Of a stretch of 44,533 nucleotides of DNA, positions 1 through 7,776 are shown in pieces. The notes below the pieces were generated by a model that saw only the letters and a program-made list of their open reading frames with translations, was not told the DNA's origin and did no database searches. This DNA comes from a virus. The DNA lies in IMG/VR virus record IMGVR_UViG_3300050020_000071, positions 1-44,533 of that record; one strand, written 5' to 3'. Positions within the stretch are counted from its first letter, which is position 1; each line of letters starts with the position of its first letter. A program made the translations under genes and the position numbers.

Positions 1-1
1 G

Positions 2-316
2 AACACCGGCTACTGGAACACCGGCGACAGGAACACCGGCGACAGGAACACCGGCTACTGGAACACCGGCGACAGGAACACCGGCGTCGGGAACACCGGC
101 GACTGGAACACCGGCGTCGGGAACACCGGCGACAGGAACACCGGCGACAGGAACACCGGCAACAGGAACACCGGCTACTGGAACACCGGCGACAGGAACA
201 CCGGCGACAGGAACACCGGCAACTGGAACACCGGCTACTGGAACACCGGCGACAGGAACACCGGCTACTGGAACACCGGCAACAGGAACACCGGCAACTG
301 GAACACCGGCGTCGGG
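2..316 (+). repeat. 15-bp tandem repeat, 21 units (left part)
   Basis: Twenty-one head-to-tail 15-bp units. Nine bases (AACACCGGC) are invariant, followed by two variable codons of form NNC and NGG. The pairs seen are TAC-TGG, GAC-AGG, GAC-TGG, GTC-GGG, AAC-AGG and AAC-TGG, so TAC always goes with TGG and GTC always with GGG. The array encodes NTG[YDVN][WRG]. It continues the array at 44276-44533. Confidence 0.97.
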
Positions 317-553
317 AATCAGGGTGATTATCATTCTGGCTCGTTAAATCACGGAGAAGCGCCTATTTATCTGTTCAACAAAAAAGTGTCGATTAATAGG
401 AATGATATTCCGTGGTCGCTCATAAACCAACTCGCTTATTTATTGACGGGAGACGAGGATATTGACCCTTCCCCATTTTTGGGCATACCCAACGCATCAG
501 TCAAAGCAATTAAGGCGCTGCACGAAGCGCACAAAAAAGCACGTAAGGCATGA
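2..553 (+). CDS. DUF7666/pentapeptide-repeat protein, C-terminal part (partial)
   Basis: C-terminal part of a protein whose N-terminus lies at the right end of the window (43973 onward). It opens with 21 in-frame NTGxx units of 15 bp, followed by three degenerate units (NQGDY, HSGSL, NHGEA). A non-repetitive tail of about 60 residues begins PIYLFNKK and ends KKARKA before TGA at 551. A repeat block followed by a short tail with a 'FNK' motif is known from phage pentapeptide-repeat proteins. Joining the two window ends directly shifts the frame; merging the shared GAAC (4 bp) restores a perfect repeat. The true repeat number across the join is therefore unknown, with at least 38 units visible. 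Function unknown; possibly a beta-solenoid binding surface. Confidence 0.8.
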   Translation, partial: NTGYWNTGDRNTGDRNTGYWNTGDRNTGVGNTGDWNTGVGNTGDRNTGDRNTGNRNTGYWNTGDRNTGDRNTGNWNTGYWNTGDRNTGYWNTGNRNTGNWNTGVGNQGDYHSGSLNHGEAPIYLFNKKVSINRNDIPWSLINQLAYLLTGDEDIDPSPFLGIPNASVKAIKALHEAHKKARKA

Positions 554-566
554 GAGAGGGGGCTTT

Positions 567-686
567 ATGGAAATACCAATCATCATAGGCGGCGGCATTG
601 TTCTGTACATTATTATCCGCGTGTTGGCTAAGAGACTTCCAGACCCGTTTTCCATCGATGACAGGATCAGCAGGGGGCCAAAGTGA
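567..686 (+). CDS. Small single-pass membrane protein (39 aa)
   Basis: ATG at 567 follows a purine-rich Shine-Dalgarno (gagaggggg) just after the stop of the repeat protein. The product begins MEIPIIIGGGIVLYIIIRVL, one hydrophobic helix at about residues 3-18, followed by a short polar tail with several charged residues. Its TGA overlaps the GTG start of the next gene, so the two are probably translationally coupled. A longer reading from 462 would overlap the repeat gene and has no ribosome site. No family recognised; small membrane proteins are common in phage early operons. Confidence 0.6.
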   Translation: MEIPIIIGGGIVLYIIIRVLAKRLPDPFSIDDRISRGPK

Positions 687-967
687 TTAAATTCAGAACT
701 AGTGGCGGTGAAATAAAACAGGTCGAAGTGACAAAAGAAACCGCTAAGTTTGTGACGGTGGTTTATGAAGATTTATGGCGCGTCGGTACTGATAAAACTT
801 ACGAAAGGCGCGAAGCAAAGGTATCTGACTATTATTGCTATTTCGATAAATGGGAGCTTGCACACGAACACTTATTGAAGAAAGCTCAAGATAAGTGTGC
901 GGGACTACGTAATCAACTTGAACGCGCCAACGGTGAACTTGGCAACATAAAGGGCATGAAGCCATGA
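683..967 (+). CDS. Hypothetical early protein (94 aa)
   Basis: GTG start at 683 overlaps the upstream stop (GTGA). The product is polar, with a mixed N-terminal half that is probably beta-rich (IKFRTSGGEIKQVEV...) and a C-terminal helix from about residue 55 (WELAHEHLLKKAQDK...LRNQLERANGEL) with coiled-coil character. The ATGA overlap with the next gene at 964 places it in the early operon. Family not recognised. Confidence 0.6.
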   Translation: MIKFRTSGGEIKQVEVTKETAKFVTVVYEDLWRVGTDKTYERREAKVSDYYCYFDKWELAHEHLLKKAQDKCAGLRNQLERANGELGNIKGMKP

Positions 968-1146
968 GTACATGCATCCACTACACCCCATCCCATCCTG
1001 ATTGGTTGCAGAAGTGTGCCGAGTACAAGGACATCACCCTGATTCATTCCGGCAGCCACCAATCCAACACACTCACTGCATATCAGGATAAGTACGGAGC
1101 AGGGAGTAGAAATGAGAGTGCAAACAAGATAAGGGGGACTAAATGA
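964..1146 (+). CDS. Hypothetical small protein (60 aa)
   Basis: ATG at 964 overlaps the preceding TGA, and the stop at 1144-1146 overlaps the next ATG at 1143, giving two tight ATGA couplings that support a real gene. The product is polar with no membrane segment. It starts MSTCIHYTPSHPDW and has scattered His and Cys residues but no clear metal motif. Function unknown. Confidence 0.5.
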   Translation: MSTCIHYTPSHPDWLQKCAEYKDITLIHSGSHQSNTLTAYQDKYGAGSRNESANKIRGTK

Positions 1147-1328
1147 AACAGGCGTTATTGTGGATAGTCTTTTCAATATGTATGAGTTTTGTTACTAGTT
1201 ACGTTAGTAGGTTTGAGGGTATGTGGTATTATGTCCCAACGGCTTTCTGGTCAACTATGATATCGATCGCTGCGGGTATCGCTGGATTAGCTCTCTGTAT
1301 ACACGTCTTAGTGGAAAGGTATTCATGA
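1143..1328 (+). CDS. Small two-pass membrane protein (61 aa)
   Basis: ATGA-coupled to the upstream gene. Two hydrophobic segments are visible, at about residues 5-20 (LLWIVFSICMSFVTSYV) and 37-56 (FWSTMISIAAGIAGLALCIH), separated by a short loop containing FEGMWYYVP. The length and hairpin-like topology could suit a holin or superinfection-exclusion protein, but its place in the early operon argues against a lysis role. Function not assigned. Confidence 0.6.
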   Translation: MKQALLWIVFSICMSFVTSYVSRFEGMWYYVPTAFWSTMISIAAGIAGLALCIHVLVERYS

Positions 1329-1329
1329 T

Positions 1330-1689
1330 ATGGCCCCTCCAAAGAAAGCGCCAAGACTCTGCCCTGTTTGCGAATCATCACTACTCTACTACCAGAAGAG
1401 ATTTTGCAGTAAGGTATGTTACGGCAAGTTTACCCGAGGTGAGCATTATGTTGAACGTGCCAGGCCGTCAGATATCAAGTTTAAACCTGTCCACCGTGTT
1501 ACCGATAGGATGCAAGAGAAAATCAACTTCGGAATAGATAACCTTGATAACTTGAAATTTGAGCAGCGGATATTAAAGCCCGGCCACCCTGATTTTGAAT
1601 CTGTCTGCAAGGAATGCACTTACATTGGCAATACTAAAAAGACTCAGAGGGTAATTGGGATACTGGACGGGATAGATGGAATTCAGTGA
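1330..1689 (+). CDS. Zinc-finger hypothetical protein (119 aa)
   Basis: The N-terminus has a Cys4-type knuckle, CPVC at residues 11-14 and CSKVC at about 26-30, typical of small treble-clef or HNH-related zinc-binding modules. A second pair, CKEC, lies near residue 93. The gene begins two bases after the preceding stop. It may bind nucleic acid, but no HNH catalytic His-Asn is visible, so nuclease activity is not claimed. It sits directly upstream of the helicase/methyltransferase pair. Confidence 0.6.
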   Translation: MAPPKKAPRLCPVCESSLLYYQKRFCSKVCYGKFTRGEHYVERARPSDIKFKPVHRVTDRMQEKINFGIDNLDNLKFEQRILKPGHPDFESVCKECTYIGNTKKTQRVIGILDGIDGIQ

Positions 1690-1704
1690 AATGGAGAGAT
1701 AATA

Positions 1705-3069
1705 ATGGATTATGAGGATTTCATATATACCAAGCAACAGTTAGGCAATATGCACGGATTCAAACCTATGTTTATGCCTGATTGCCTGTTTGACTTCCAG
1801 CGAGAGTTAGTGGACTATTCTGTAAATCAAGGACGGTCTGCCATCTTTGCAGATTGTGGAATGGGTAAGACCTTAATGGAGTTAGTATGGGCTGAAAACG
1901 TAGCCCAACACACAGGTAAAAACGTGTTGATACTTACGCCCCTGGCCGTGACTTCCCAAATGGTTCAAGAGGGCAACAAGTTTGGAATTGAGGCTACTCG
2001 TTCGCATCACGGTGAGGTGGGTAGGATAACGGTATGCAATTATGAACGGTTGCACCTTTTGAACCCTGTTGACTTTGCCGGGGTTGTCTGCGATGAAAGT
2101 TCTATCCTCAAAAACTTCAAAGGGAAAACCCGCCTTGACATCACTATCTTCATGCGTAAAATCAAGTATCGACTGTTGGCCACTGCGACACCGTCCCCTA
2201 ACGATTTCCCCGAGCTTGGAACGTCCAGCGAGGTTCTAGGGTACATGGGACATATGGACATGCTCAACAAGTTTTTCAAGAACGACCTTAACAATAGTTC
2301 AACCGGCAGAATAGGTGGGGAGGTTATCAAGTGGCGGCTGAAAGGCCATGCTAGATTAGCTTTCTGGCGGTGGGTTGCTTCATGGTCAAGGGCTATCCGC
2401 AAGCCTTCTGATATGGGGTACGCTGATGGTGATTTTCTCCTGCCTGCTTTGACAGAGATTGAACACACCGTAGAGGCTAAGACCTTGGCTGAGGGCATGT
2501 TGTTTGCCCTTCCTGCTGTTGGTATGCGGGAACAACGAGAAGAACGGAGGCGGTCAATTCAGGAACGCTGCGAGAAAGCCGCAAGCCTTGTGAATGATAC
2601 TGGGGATTTTGCTATCGTATGGTGTCACATGAACGACGAAGGGGATCTCCTGCAAAAGCTGATACCGGACGCCATACAGGTAAGCGGCAAAGACGATGAC
2701 GAAAAGAAAGAAACCAAGTTAATGTCTTTCGCCAACGGTCAGACAAGGGTACTAATCACAAAGCCTGTGATCGGGGCATGGGGATTGAACCTCCAACACT
2801 GCAACCACATGACCTCTTTTCCTTCTCATTCGTTTGAACAGTATTATCAGGCAATCCGAAGATGCTGGAGGTTTGGACAGAAACGACCTGTCAAAGTGGA
2901 TGTTATCACCACAGAAGGGGAACACAGGGTTTTAGCTAACCTTCAACGCAAGGCGAAACAAGCGGATGAAATGTTCGACAGTCTCATTGCTGAAATGAAC
3001 AACGTACTAAAAATTGACAATAAAAAACATTTCAATAATGTTCTGGAGGTTCCAAGATGGCTAATGTAA
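1705..3069 (+). CDS. SNF2/DEAD-box superfamily 2 helicase (454 aa)
   Basis: Superfamily 2 helicase/translocase. Walker A is DCGMGKT at residues 50-56. Motif II reads DESS (about 130-133) in place of DEAH/DEAD. Motif III is TATPSPND (about 160-167). The C-terminal RecA lobe holds a motif VI-like QAIRRCWRFGQ, the arginine-rich Q..R..R.GQ signature of SNF2-type enzymes. At 454 aa it is a minimal two-lobe form with no obvious nuclease or accessory domain. Its 3' end overlaps the next gene, a DNA methyltransferase, by 13 bp. Phages often carry this kind of helicase next to a methylase; a role in DNA remodelling or replication is inferred. Confidence 0.85.
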   Translation: MDYEDFIYTKQQLGNMHGFKPMFMPDCLFDFQRELVDYSVNQGRSAIFADCGMGKTLMELVWAENVAQHTGKNVLILTPLAVTSQMVQEGNKFGIEATRSHHGEVGRITVCNYERLHLLNPVDFAGVVCDESSILKNFKGKTRLDITIFMRKIKYRLLATATPSPNDFPELGTSSEVLGYMGHMDMLNKFFKNDLNNSSTGRIGGEVIKWRLKGHARLAFWRWVASWSRAIRKPSDMGYADGDFLLPALTEIEHTVEAKTLAEGMLFALPAVGMREQREERRRSIQERCEKAASLVNDTGDFAIVWCHMNDEGDLLQKLIPDAIQVSGKDDDEKKETKLMSFANGQTRVLITKPVIGAWGLNLQHCNHMTSFPSHSFEQYYQAIRRCWRFGQKRPVKVDVITTEGEHRVLANLQRKAKQADEMFDSLIAEMNNVLKIDNKKHFNNVLEVPRWLM

Positions 3070-4052
3070 TTGAACAAACCACCACAGACAAGTATATGCT
3101 CGTGAACGGAGATTGTGTATCTGGTATGCAGGGATTGCCGGATAAGTCAGTACACTTCTCAATCTATTCACCGCCTTTTTGCGGTTTGTATCAGTATTCC
3201 AGCCACGAGCAAGACCTTTCAAACTGCGACAGCTACGAACAGTTTTTCGAGCATTACGAGTTTGTTGTCAAAGAGATTGCAAGAATCACCCTCCCGGGCC
3301 GGTTGACGGCTGTTCATTGCATGGACACCCCGAACAGCAACTGCGGCAGGGACAGCTATAACGACTTCCCCGGTGATATTATTAAACTTCATCAAAAACA
3401 CGGACTGGAGTACATAGGCCGTCATGGGATATGGAAAGAACCCCTCGCAGTACGCCTCAGAACGATGCAGAAGAACCTTGCACACCAAACCCTAACCCTT
3501 GACTCCACTCTTTGCGGCGTGGCCTCTATGGACTACCTACTGCTTTTCAGAAACAAGGGTGACAATCCTATCCCCGTAACCCATCCTGTAGGACTTTTGA
3601 ACTACATCGGCGAAAGGGTAATGCCTGCTGACATTCAATGCTTCAAGGGCCACGAAGGAAAGCAGACAGAAAACCGTTTCTCTCATTGGATATGGAGACA
3701 ATATGCCTCTTCGTTTTGGGATGATATACGGATTGCTAGGGTGTTGCCTTATAGAGAGGCTCGTGATTCCGAAGATGAGAAACACGTACATCCCCTCCAG
3801 CTTGACGTTATCGAAAGGGCTATCACGTTAAGAACAAACCCCGGCGAAGTCGTATTGACTCCTTTTATGGGGGTAGGGTCGGAAGTTTACGGGGCTGTGT
3901 CACTAGGAAGAAAGGGAATTGGTTTTGAACTGAAAGAATCTTACTATCGGCAGGCGGTTAAAAATGTTAGCTTTGCCGAAGTTGAAGAACACGAACAAGG
4001 GAATCTTTTATCGTTAATGGAATCTGCCACAGCCGAAACCTTTGAATTATGA
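3057..4052 (+). CDS. DNA N4/N6 methyltransferase (331 aa)
   Basis: AdoMet-dependent amino-methyltransferase of the beta-type motif order: catalytic motif IV comes first and the AdoMet-binding motif I comes last. Motif IV is SPPF (within SIYSPPF, about residue 36-42), the form seen in many N4-cytosine or N6-adenine enzymes. Near the C-terminus, TPFMGVGSEVYGA and GIGFELKESYY give the FxGxG loop and the acidic residue for AdoMet. Start chosen at 3057 because GGAGG lies 8 bases upstream. It overlaps the helicase and, by ATGA, NinG. No endonuclease partner is visible, so self-protection of phage DNA or regulation is more likely than restriction. Confidence 0.88.
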   Translation: MANVIEQTTTDKYMLVNGDCVSGMQGLPDKSVHFSIYSPPFCGLYQYSSHEQDLSNCDSYEQFFEHYEFVVKEIARITLPGRLTAVHCMDTPNSNCGRDSYNDFPGDIIKLHQKHGLEYIGRHGIWKEPLAVRLRTMQKNLAHQTLTLDSTLCGVASMDYLLLFRNKGDNPIPVTHPVGLLNYIGERVMPADIQCFKGHEGKQTENRFSHWIWRQYASSFWDDIRIARVLPYREARDSEDEKHVHPLQLDVIERAITLRTNPGEVVLTPFMGVGSEVYGAVSLGRKGIGFELKESYYRQAVKNVSFAEVEEHEQGNLLSLMESATAETFEL

Positions 4053-4636
4053 GACTAACCCGCTGCCGTATAAAAAGTGAAGGGTGCGAAGGTGAATACA
4101 AAAAGTGGTCTATCAGCCAACGTACCTGTTCTAATCCTGCTTGTGCCATTGAGTTAATGCAGCGAGAGAAGGCCAAAAAAGCCAGAAAGCAGACTGCGGC
4201 GGATAAGGTAAAAATCAGGACACGCCAGAAATGGGTGTCATTAGCCCAAGCTGCTTTCAATGCCTACATCCGATATCGAGACAAAGACCTGCCATGTATC
4301 TGTTGCGGGGAGTGGCCGAAAGTAATGGGTAAGTATGGCGGTGATTTCGACGCGGGGCATTTCCTAACTGTAGGGGCATATCCTGAATTGCGCTTCACTG
4401 AAAATAACTGCCATAAACAATTGAAGTCATGCAACGCTGGGTCAGGTAAATTCTCCCATAAAGGTAAAACCGTCTCAGAGGGCTACAGAGAGCGTTTGAT
4501 TGAAAAGATAGGCATTGATGCCGTAGAAGAACTTGAAGGCTCCCACAAGGCAGCCAAGTGGACTATAGATGATTTAAAAGCGATTATCACAGAATACAAA
4601 TTGAAATTGAGGCAACTCAAAACACAGGAGGCGTAA
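4049..4636 (+). CDS. ninG: NinG-like recombination nuclease (195 aa)
   Basis: Matches the lambda NinG/Rap family in layout. An N-terminal Cys cluster (C6, C12, CSNPAC) is followed by a Lys-rich helix and the core RTRQKWVSLAQAAFNAYIR. A CICCGEW zinc pair and a DAGHFL...NNCHKQ...CN segment form the His-metal finger. NinG/Rap resolves branched recombination intermediates. The usual NinG length is about 200 aa, so the gene looks intact. It is coupled to the methyltransferase by ATGA and followed after 1 bp by the MazG-like gene. A NinB and an annealing protein lie in the opposite arm at 41.0-42.3 kb, completing a recombination set. Confidence 0.88.
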   Translation: MRLTRCRIKSEGCEGEYKKWSISQRTCSNPACAIELMQREKAKKARKQTAADKVKIRTRQKWVSLAQAAFNAYIRYRDKDLPCICCGEWPKVMGKYGGDFDAGHFLTVGAYPELRFTENNCHKQLKSCNAGSGKFSHKGKTVSEGYRERLIEKIGIDAVEELEGSHKAAKWTIDDLKAIITEYKLKLRQLKTQEA

Positions 4637-4637
4637 C

Positions 4638-4949
4638 ATGGAATTTGCCGAATTTTTGCTACATTATGAACAGTTCGACCGGGAATTTTGCCCCAATGCC
4701 GATTTGGATGATGTAGAATGCAAATGCTTAGAAGAAATGGAAGAGCTGGCGGAAGTTATTGCTTATGAAAAGCCACTTGAAATGCGTATCGAAGAATGCC
4801 TGGACGTGATGAATATGACGATCAAGCTGCTCACTCGTTACGGGGTGAAAGATCCGCTTGGCGCTGGTGTGTTGAAGCTTGAATTGACCGCCGAGAAATA
4901 TCGAGAAAGGGACGGCAATGGTAAAACCACCAACGGGACAGGACTGTAA
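4638..4949 (+). CDS. MazG-like nucleotide pyrophosphohydrolase (103 aa)
   Basis: Short all-alpha NTP-pyrophosphatase-like protein. The metal-binding motifs are EEMEELAE (about residues 33-40) and a second acidic set, EECLDV (about 56-61), matching the ExxEE...ExxD pattern of MazG/dUTPase-like enzymes. Such phage enzymes hydrolyse NTPs or dNTPs and may lower alarmone or unusual-nucleotide levels; the substrate here is inferred. RBS cacaggaggcgtaac precedes the ATG at 4638. The last 32 bp overlap the next gene. Confidence 0.7.
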   Translation: MEFAEFLLHYEQFDREFCPNADLDDVECKCLEEMEELAEVIAYEKPLEMRIEECLDVMNMTIKLLTRYGVKDPLGAGVLKLELTAEKYRERDGNGKTTNGTGL

Positions 4950-5163
4950 TCATTGTGGCACTTGTTGCAAATCTTCTTTATGTGAACCGGCTGAACTTTT
5001 GTTTGAAAATGAACAGTGCGTTTCTGCCCCATGTCCATGTATTATCAACCATAACGGTCAGGTTTTTTGCGGTCTAATGGTAGCTGAATCATTCCTACCA
5101 AAAGATAAAAGATTGATAACTAATGGATTGGGCGCTGGGGTTGGTTGCACTATGGAGGACTAA
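4918..5163 (+). CDS. YkgJ-type Cys-cluster protein (81 aa)
   Basis: Small protein with CNHCGTCCKSSLC near the N-terminus (from about residue 10), then CVSAPCPC, a further Cys and GVGC near the end. This CxxCGxCC...C pattern is that of the YkgJ family, predicted zinc/iron-chelating proteins. The ATG at 4918 lies inside the MazG-like gene in another frame; the long overlap is unusual, and a GTG start at 4921 is possible. Function inferred only as metal binding. Confidence 0.65.
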   Translation: MVKPPTGQDCNHCGTCCKSSLCEPAELLFENEQCVSAPCPCIINHNGQVFCGLMVAESFLPKDKRLITNGLGAGVGCTMED

Positions 5164-5166
5164 AAA

Positions 5167-5307
5167 ATGAGTACTATTTCCATCGTTACCAAAGCCATTT
5201 ACAACCAGATGGACAGCGGCCTCGTGACCACCATTCCAACCAACCGGCAGCAGCGCAGAGCGCAGAAAAAGATTGAAGAAAGAGATTGCAAAACTTATAG
5301 AATTTGA
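5167..5307 (+). CDS. Hypothetical small basic protein (46 aa)
   Basis: ATG at 5167, three bases after the previous stop, with TGA at 5305-5307. The product begins MSTISIVTKAIYNQMD, ends with a basic, Gln-rich stretch (NRQQRRAQKKIEERD) and then CKTYRI. The basic tail suggests nucleic-acid or protein binding. It is the last gene before a 154-bp gap containing a terminator-like hairpin. No family recognised. Confidence 0.45.
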   Translation: MSTISIVTKAIYNQMDSGLVTTIPTNRQQRRAQKKIEERDCKTYRI

Positions 5308-5403
5308 GGCGCGGTAAAAAAGTTATTGCATTGGGCCGCAAGCTCTGATATTGATTTAGCACAACTTAATATTTCCCTAGTGGCAGCTAGACACCGTATA
5401 ACC

Positions 5404-5443
5404 AATCCGTTTAGAACCCTGCCAGGTTCTAGCCGGATTTTTT
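5404..5443 (+). terminator. Rho-independent terminator/attenuator in the early operon
   Basis: Two-part stem: AATCCG (5404-5409) pairs with CGGATT (5434-5439), and AGAACC (5413-5418) pairs with GGTTCT (5425-5430). The loop is CTGCCA and a six-T run covers 5438-5443. It lies in the 5308-5461 gap, upstream of the ribbon-helix-helix and replication genes, so it probably acts as an attenuator or antitermination point. GTATAAC sits just 5' of it, as at the attC-like sites. Within the gap a weak promoter is possible (TTGCAT, 17 bp, TATTGA, about 5324-5352); nothing else is seen. Confidence 0.7.
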
Positions 5444-5461
5444 GTTTTAAAAGGGGATGAT

Positions 5462-5641
5462 ATGTTTGGAGTGGGTAAACAGCACCGGCCACCGATGAAG
5501 TTCGTTGTAAGTTACCGCCTTGATGATGAAACCACGCAAGCACTGATGCAACGCTGTATTGATTCAGGTTACAAACCCGAGCAGATAGCTAGGTATGCCT
5601 TGAAGCGTTACCTTGCAGAAATTAGCTATAAAGAAGCATAG
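5462..5641 (+). CDS. Ribbon-helix-helix-like protein (59 aa)
   Basis: ATG at 5462 is preceded by AAAAGGGG. The product has a short basic N-terminus, one strand-like segment (KFVVSYRLDDET) and two helices (TQALMQRCIDSG and KPEQIARYALKRYLAE). This is the size and order of an Arc/MetJ or CopG-type DNA-binding domain. TAG at 5639-5641 lies 3 bp before the GTG of the replication gene, so it may regulate or assist replication. Fold assignment is by pattern only. Confidence 0.55.
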   Translation: MFGVGKQHRPPMKFVVSYRLDDETTQALMQRCIDSGYKPEQIARYALKRYLAEISYKEA

Positions 5642-5644
5642 CGG

Positions 5645-6337
5645 GTGCGGTGGTTCAAACATATAACGGACTCGCATGAGGACGAAAAATTAGCCCAGGT
5701 CATTAGTAAGCATGGCCTTGAAGGTTATGGTTTCTGGTGGTTGCTCCTTGAGATAATAGGCAAGCAGACAGGGAAGGATGATGATAAATGTTCTGTCACT
5801 TATCCAATGACCGTTTGGTTAAGAATATCAGGGTTTTATCATCACAAAAAGTTCAGAGATTTAGTGGTGACTTTGCACGATCTTTCTTTAATCTATGCAC
5901 AATGTCCCTCTAATGTACCTTTAATCTACGAACTATCTATCAATAATGTACTGACAATCTCTATACCTAACTTGTTGAAATACCGCGACGAATACTCTAA
6001 AAAATCCAGACAAACTTCCGACAGTGTCCGGACTAAGATAGAGATAGAGAAACAGAAAAAGAAAGTCTTTGTACCGCCTACGGCTGAAATGGTCAAAACC
6101 TATATGGAAGAAATAGGCTATAAAGGCGACCCTCAAAGCTTTGTTGATTCTAACACTGCTAAAGGGTGGGTAATCGGAAAACTCAAAACCCCAGCGAAAG
6201 ATTGGAAAGCAATGGTCAGAACATGGCATGGTAACGATAAGAAAAAGAACATCGATACACCGGCCTTGATAATTGATCGTGATGCCTATACCCCAGACCC
6301 AAAACTAAAAGCAAGGCTGGCACAATATGCAAACTGA
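5645..6337 (+). CDS. DUF4373-type replication initiation protein (230 aa)
   Basis: GTG start at 5645. The N-terminus (RWFKHITDSHEDEKLAQVISKHG, then YGFWWLLLEIIG) matches the DUF4373 / phage replisome-organiser winged-helix domain, with its diagnostic GLEGYGFWW segment. A charged linker (about residues 128-140) leads to a C-terminal part with GWVIGKLKTPAKDWKAMVRTW, like the DnaD/DnaT-type tails that recruit helicase. It overlaps dnaB by 11 bp. Role inferred: origin recognition and loading of the phage DnaB helicase. Confidence 0.8.
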   Translation: MRWFKHITDSHEDEKLAQVISKHGLEGYGFWWLLLEIIGKQTGKDDDKCSVTYPMTVWLRISGFYHHKKFRDLVVTLHDLSLIYAQCPSNVPLIYELSINNVLTISIPNLLKYRDEYSKKSRQTSDSVRTKIEIEKQKKKVFVPPTAEMVKTYMEEIGYKGDPQSFVDSNTAKGWVIGKLKTPAKDWKAMVRTWHGNDKKKNIDTPALIIDRDAYTPDPKLKARLAQYAN

Positions 6338-7670
6338 CAGACATATCCCGCCACAGAGCCTTGAAAGTGAAATGGGTGTACTCGGCAGCATACTCGTTAA
6401 CCACGATGCAATCGATGTTGCTTTAGGTATCATTTCACAAGACGATTTTTACAGAGAAGCTCACCGGAAGATATTTCAAGGACTGATGCACCTCACTGGG
6501 AAAAACGAGCCTTGTGATTTGATAACTATGCAGGGGTATTTTAAGCGGGTGGGAGAGCTTGAGGAGATAGGGGGCGCGGCGTACCTAGCAACTTTGATTG
6601 ATTACGTCCCTTCGGCTTGCAGCATCGCTTATTACAGCCGGGAGGTTGCAGAAAAAGCATTGGAACGCCGGTTGCTCCAAAACGCCAAAGAGGTTGAGTT
6701 GATGATCTACGGCGGCAGCACGTCCAGTGAAGTTATTGAAAAACTGGAATCTGACATAGCCCAGACCGTAACGAAAGGAGGAAGCGACCCCGTAGCCGCG
6801 CCTCAGTTAATTACAGAATCAGCGAGACGGCTGAAAAGCCGGTACAACAACAAAGGGAAACTACATGGCCTTTCTTGGGGTATTGATGCACTAGACAAAG
6901 CGACAAACGGGATGCACCGTGGAGAATTGATAGTGGTAGCCGGTCGCCCGTCAATGGGTAAATCCGCCTTTGCCGGCAACGTAATAAGATCGGTATGCGT
7001 AGCTAATCTCCACAGTATGCTTTTTTCCCTTGAAATGTCTCGGAATGATATTACGGACAGGTTTATTGCAGATCGTGGAAACATCAAGCTGCACCACTTA
7101 CGCAACGGACAATTAACAGACCATGAATGGCGAAACCATAGCGTAACCTGCGACGAGATTATGGGCTGGAAGCTGTTGATTGATGATACCCCTGGGGTTA
7201 CCCTTCACGATATAAGGTCGAAGGCTAAACGGCAGAAACGGGCTGGCCTTGACTTGTTGGTTGTCGATTATCTCCAGCTCATTTCAGTACCATCGAAAGA
7301 AAGCCGTGTGCAGACGATGGGGGAAATATCCAGAGGATTAAAGAAACTTGCCAGAGAACTGGACGTGCCTGTTATTCTCTTGTCTCAACTCAATAGATCG
7401 GTAGACGGTAGGCCCGACAAGCGGCCCCTCATGTCAGACCTCAGAGATTCAGGAGAGATCGAGCAGGATGCAGACGTTATTCTCTTCCCCTACCGGCCTT
7501 CCTCTTACTGCCAGAAATGCCGGGACAGGGTTGACACGGATGAGCATAACCTATGGGAGCATCAAGCAAAATCAGAAATCATCATCGAAAAACAGAGGAA
7601 CGGGGAGCGCAATATCTCAATTCCTACTGTATGGCTAGGGGCATTTCAGCGGTTCGAGGGGGTAAGTTAA
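6327..7670 (+). CDS. dnaB: Replicative DnaB-like helicase (447 aa)
   Basis: Full-length hexameric helicase. The N-terminal DnaB domain starts PPQSLESEMGVLGSIL. The RecA domain has Walker A GRPSMGKSAF near residue 205-215, Walker B LLVVDYLQLIS near 310, and the loop LLSQLNRSVDGRP...SDLRDSGEIEQDAD. An unusual CQKC insert (about residue 393) precedes the conserved QRNG segment. It unwinds the fork and presumably recruits host primase and polymerase, since neither is encoded here. Overlaps the initiator gene upstream. Confidence 0.95.
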   Translation: MQTDRHIPPQSLESEMGVLGSILVNHDAIDVALGIISQDDFYREAHRKIFQGLMHLTGKNEPCDLITMQGYFKRVGELEEIGGAAYLATLIDYVPSACSIAYYSREVAEKALERRLLQNAKEVELMIYGGSTSSEVIEKLESDIAQTVTKGGSDPVAAPQLITESARRLKSRYNNKGKLHGLSWGIDALDKATNGMHRGELIVVAGRPSMGKSAFAGNVIRSVCVANLHSMLFSLEMSRNDITDRFIADRGNIKLHHLRNGQLTDHEWRNHSVTCDEIMGWKLLIDDTPGVTLHDIRSKAKRQKRAGLDLLVVDYLQLISVPSKESRVQTMGEISRGLKKLARELDVPVILLSQLNRSVDGRPDKRPLMSDLRDSGEIEQDADVILFPYRPSSYCQKCRDRVDTDEHNLWEHQAKSEIIIEKQRNGERNISIPTVWLGAFQRFEGVS

Positions 7671-7762
7671 TGACTAACCATCCCTGGGGGGGAGTTACCG
7701 CTTGGAGGGGAACTTTTATGAGTGATCAAATTTACGAGTACGGCCAACAAGGAAATGGCTGA
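7670..7762 (+). CDS. Possible small protein (30 aa)
   Basis: ATG at 7670 overlaps the dnaB stop (TAATG). An internal ATG at 7718 has a better ribosome site (GGAGGGG). The product (MTNHPWGGVTAW... ending YGQQGNG) matches no family I recognise. The tight coupling is the only support. Confidence 0.3.
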   Translation: MTNHPWGGVTAWRGTFMSDQIYEYGQQGNG

Positions 7763-7776
7763 GAAGGAGCCGAAAA

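Noticed and set aside
2-316. Diversity-generating retroelement variable region
   Set aside because: Variable codons recall adenine mutagenesis, but there is no reverse transcriptase or template repeat in the window and variation follows whole linked unit types.
1705-4052. Restriction or DISARM-type defence system
   Set aside because: Only a helicase and a methyltransferase are present; no nuclease, PLD or DUF1998 component, and the neighbours are phage replication and recombination genes.
5393-5443. tRNA gene suggested by GGTTCTAGCC
   Set aside because: The T-loop-like string has no matching 5-bp stem, and no acceptor or anticodon arm can be built; a terminator explains the pairing.
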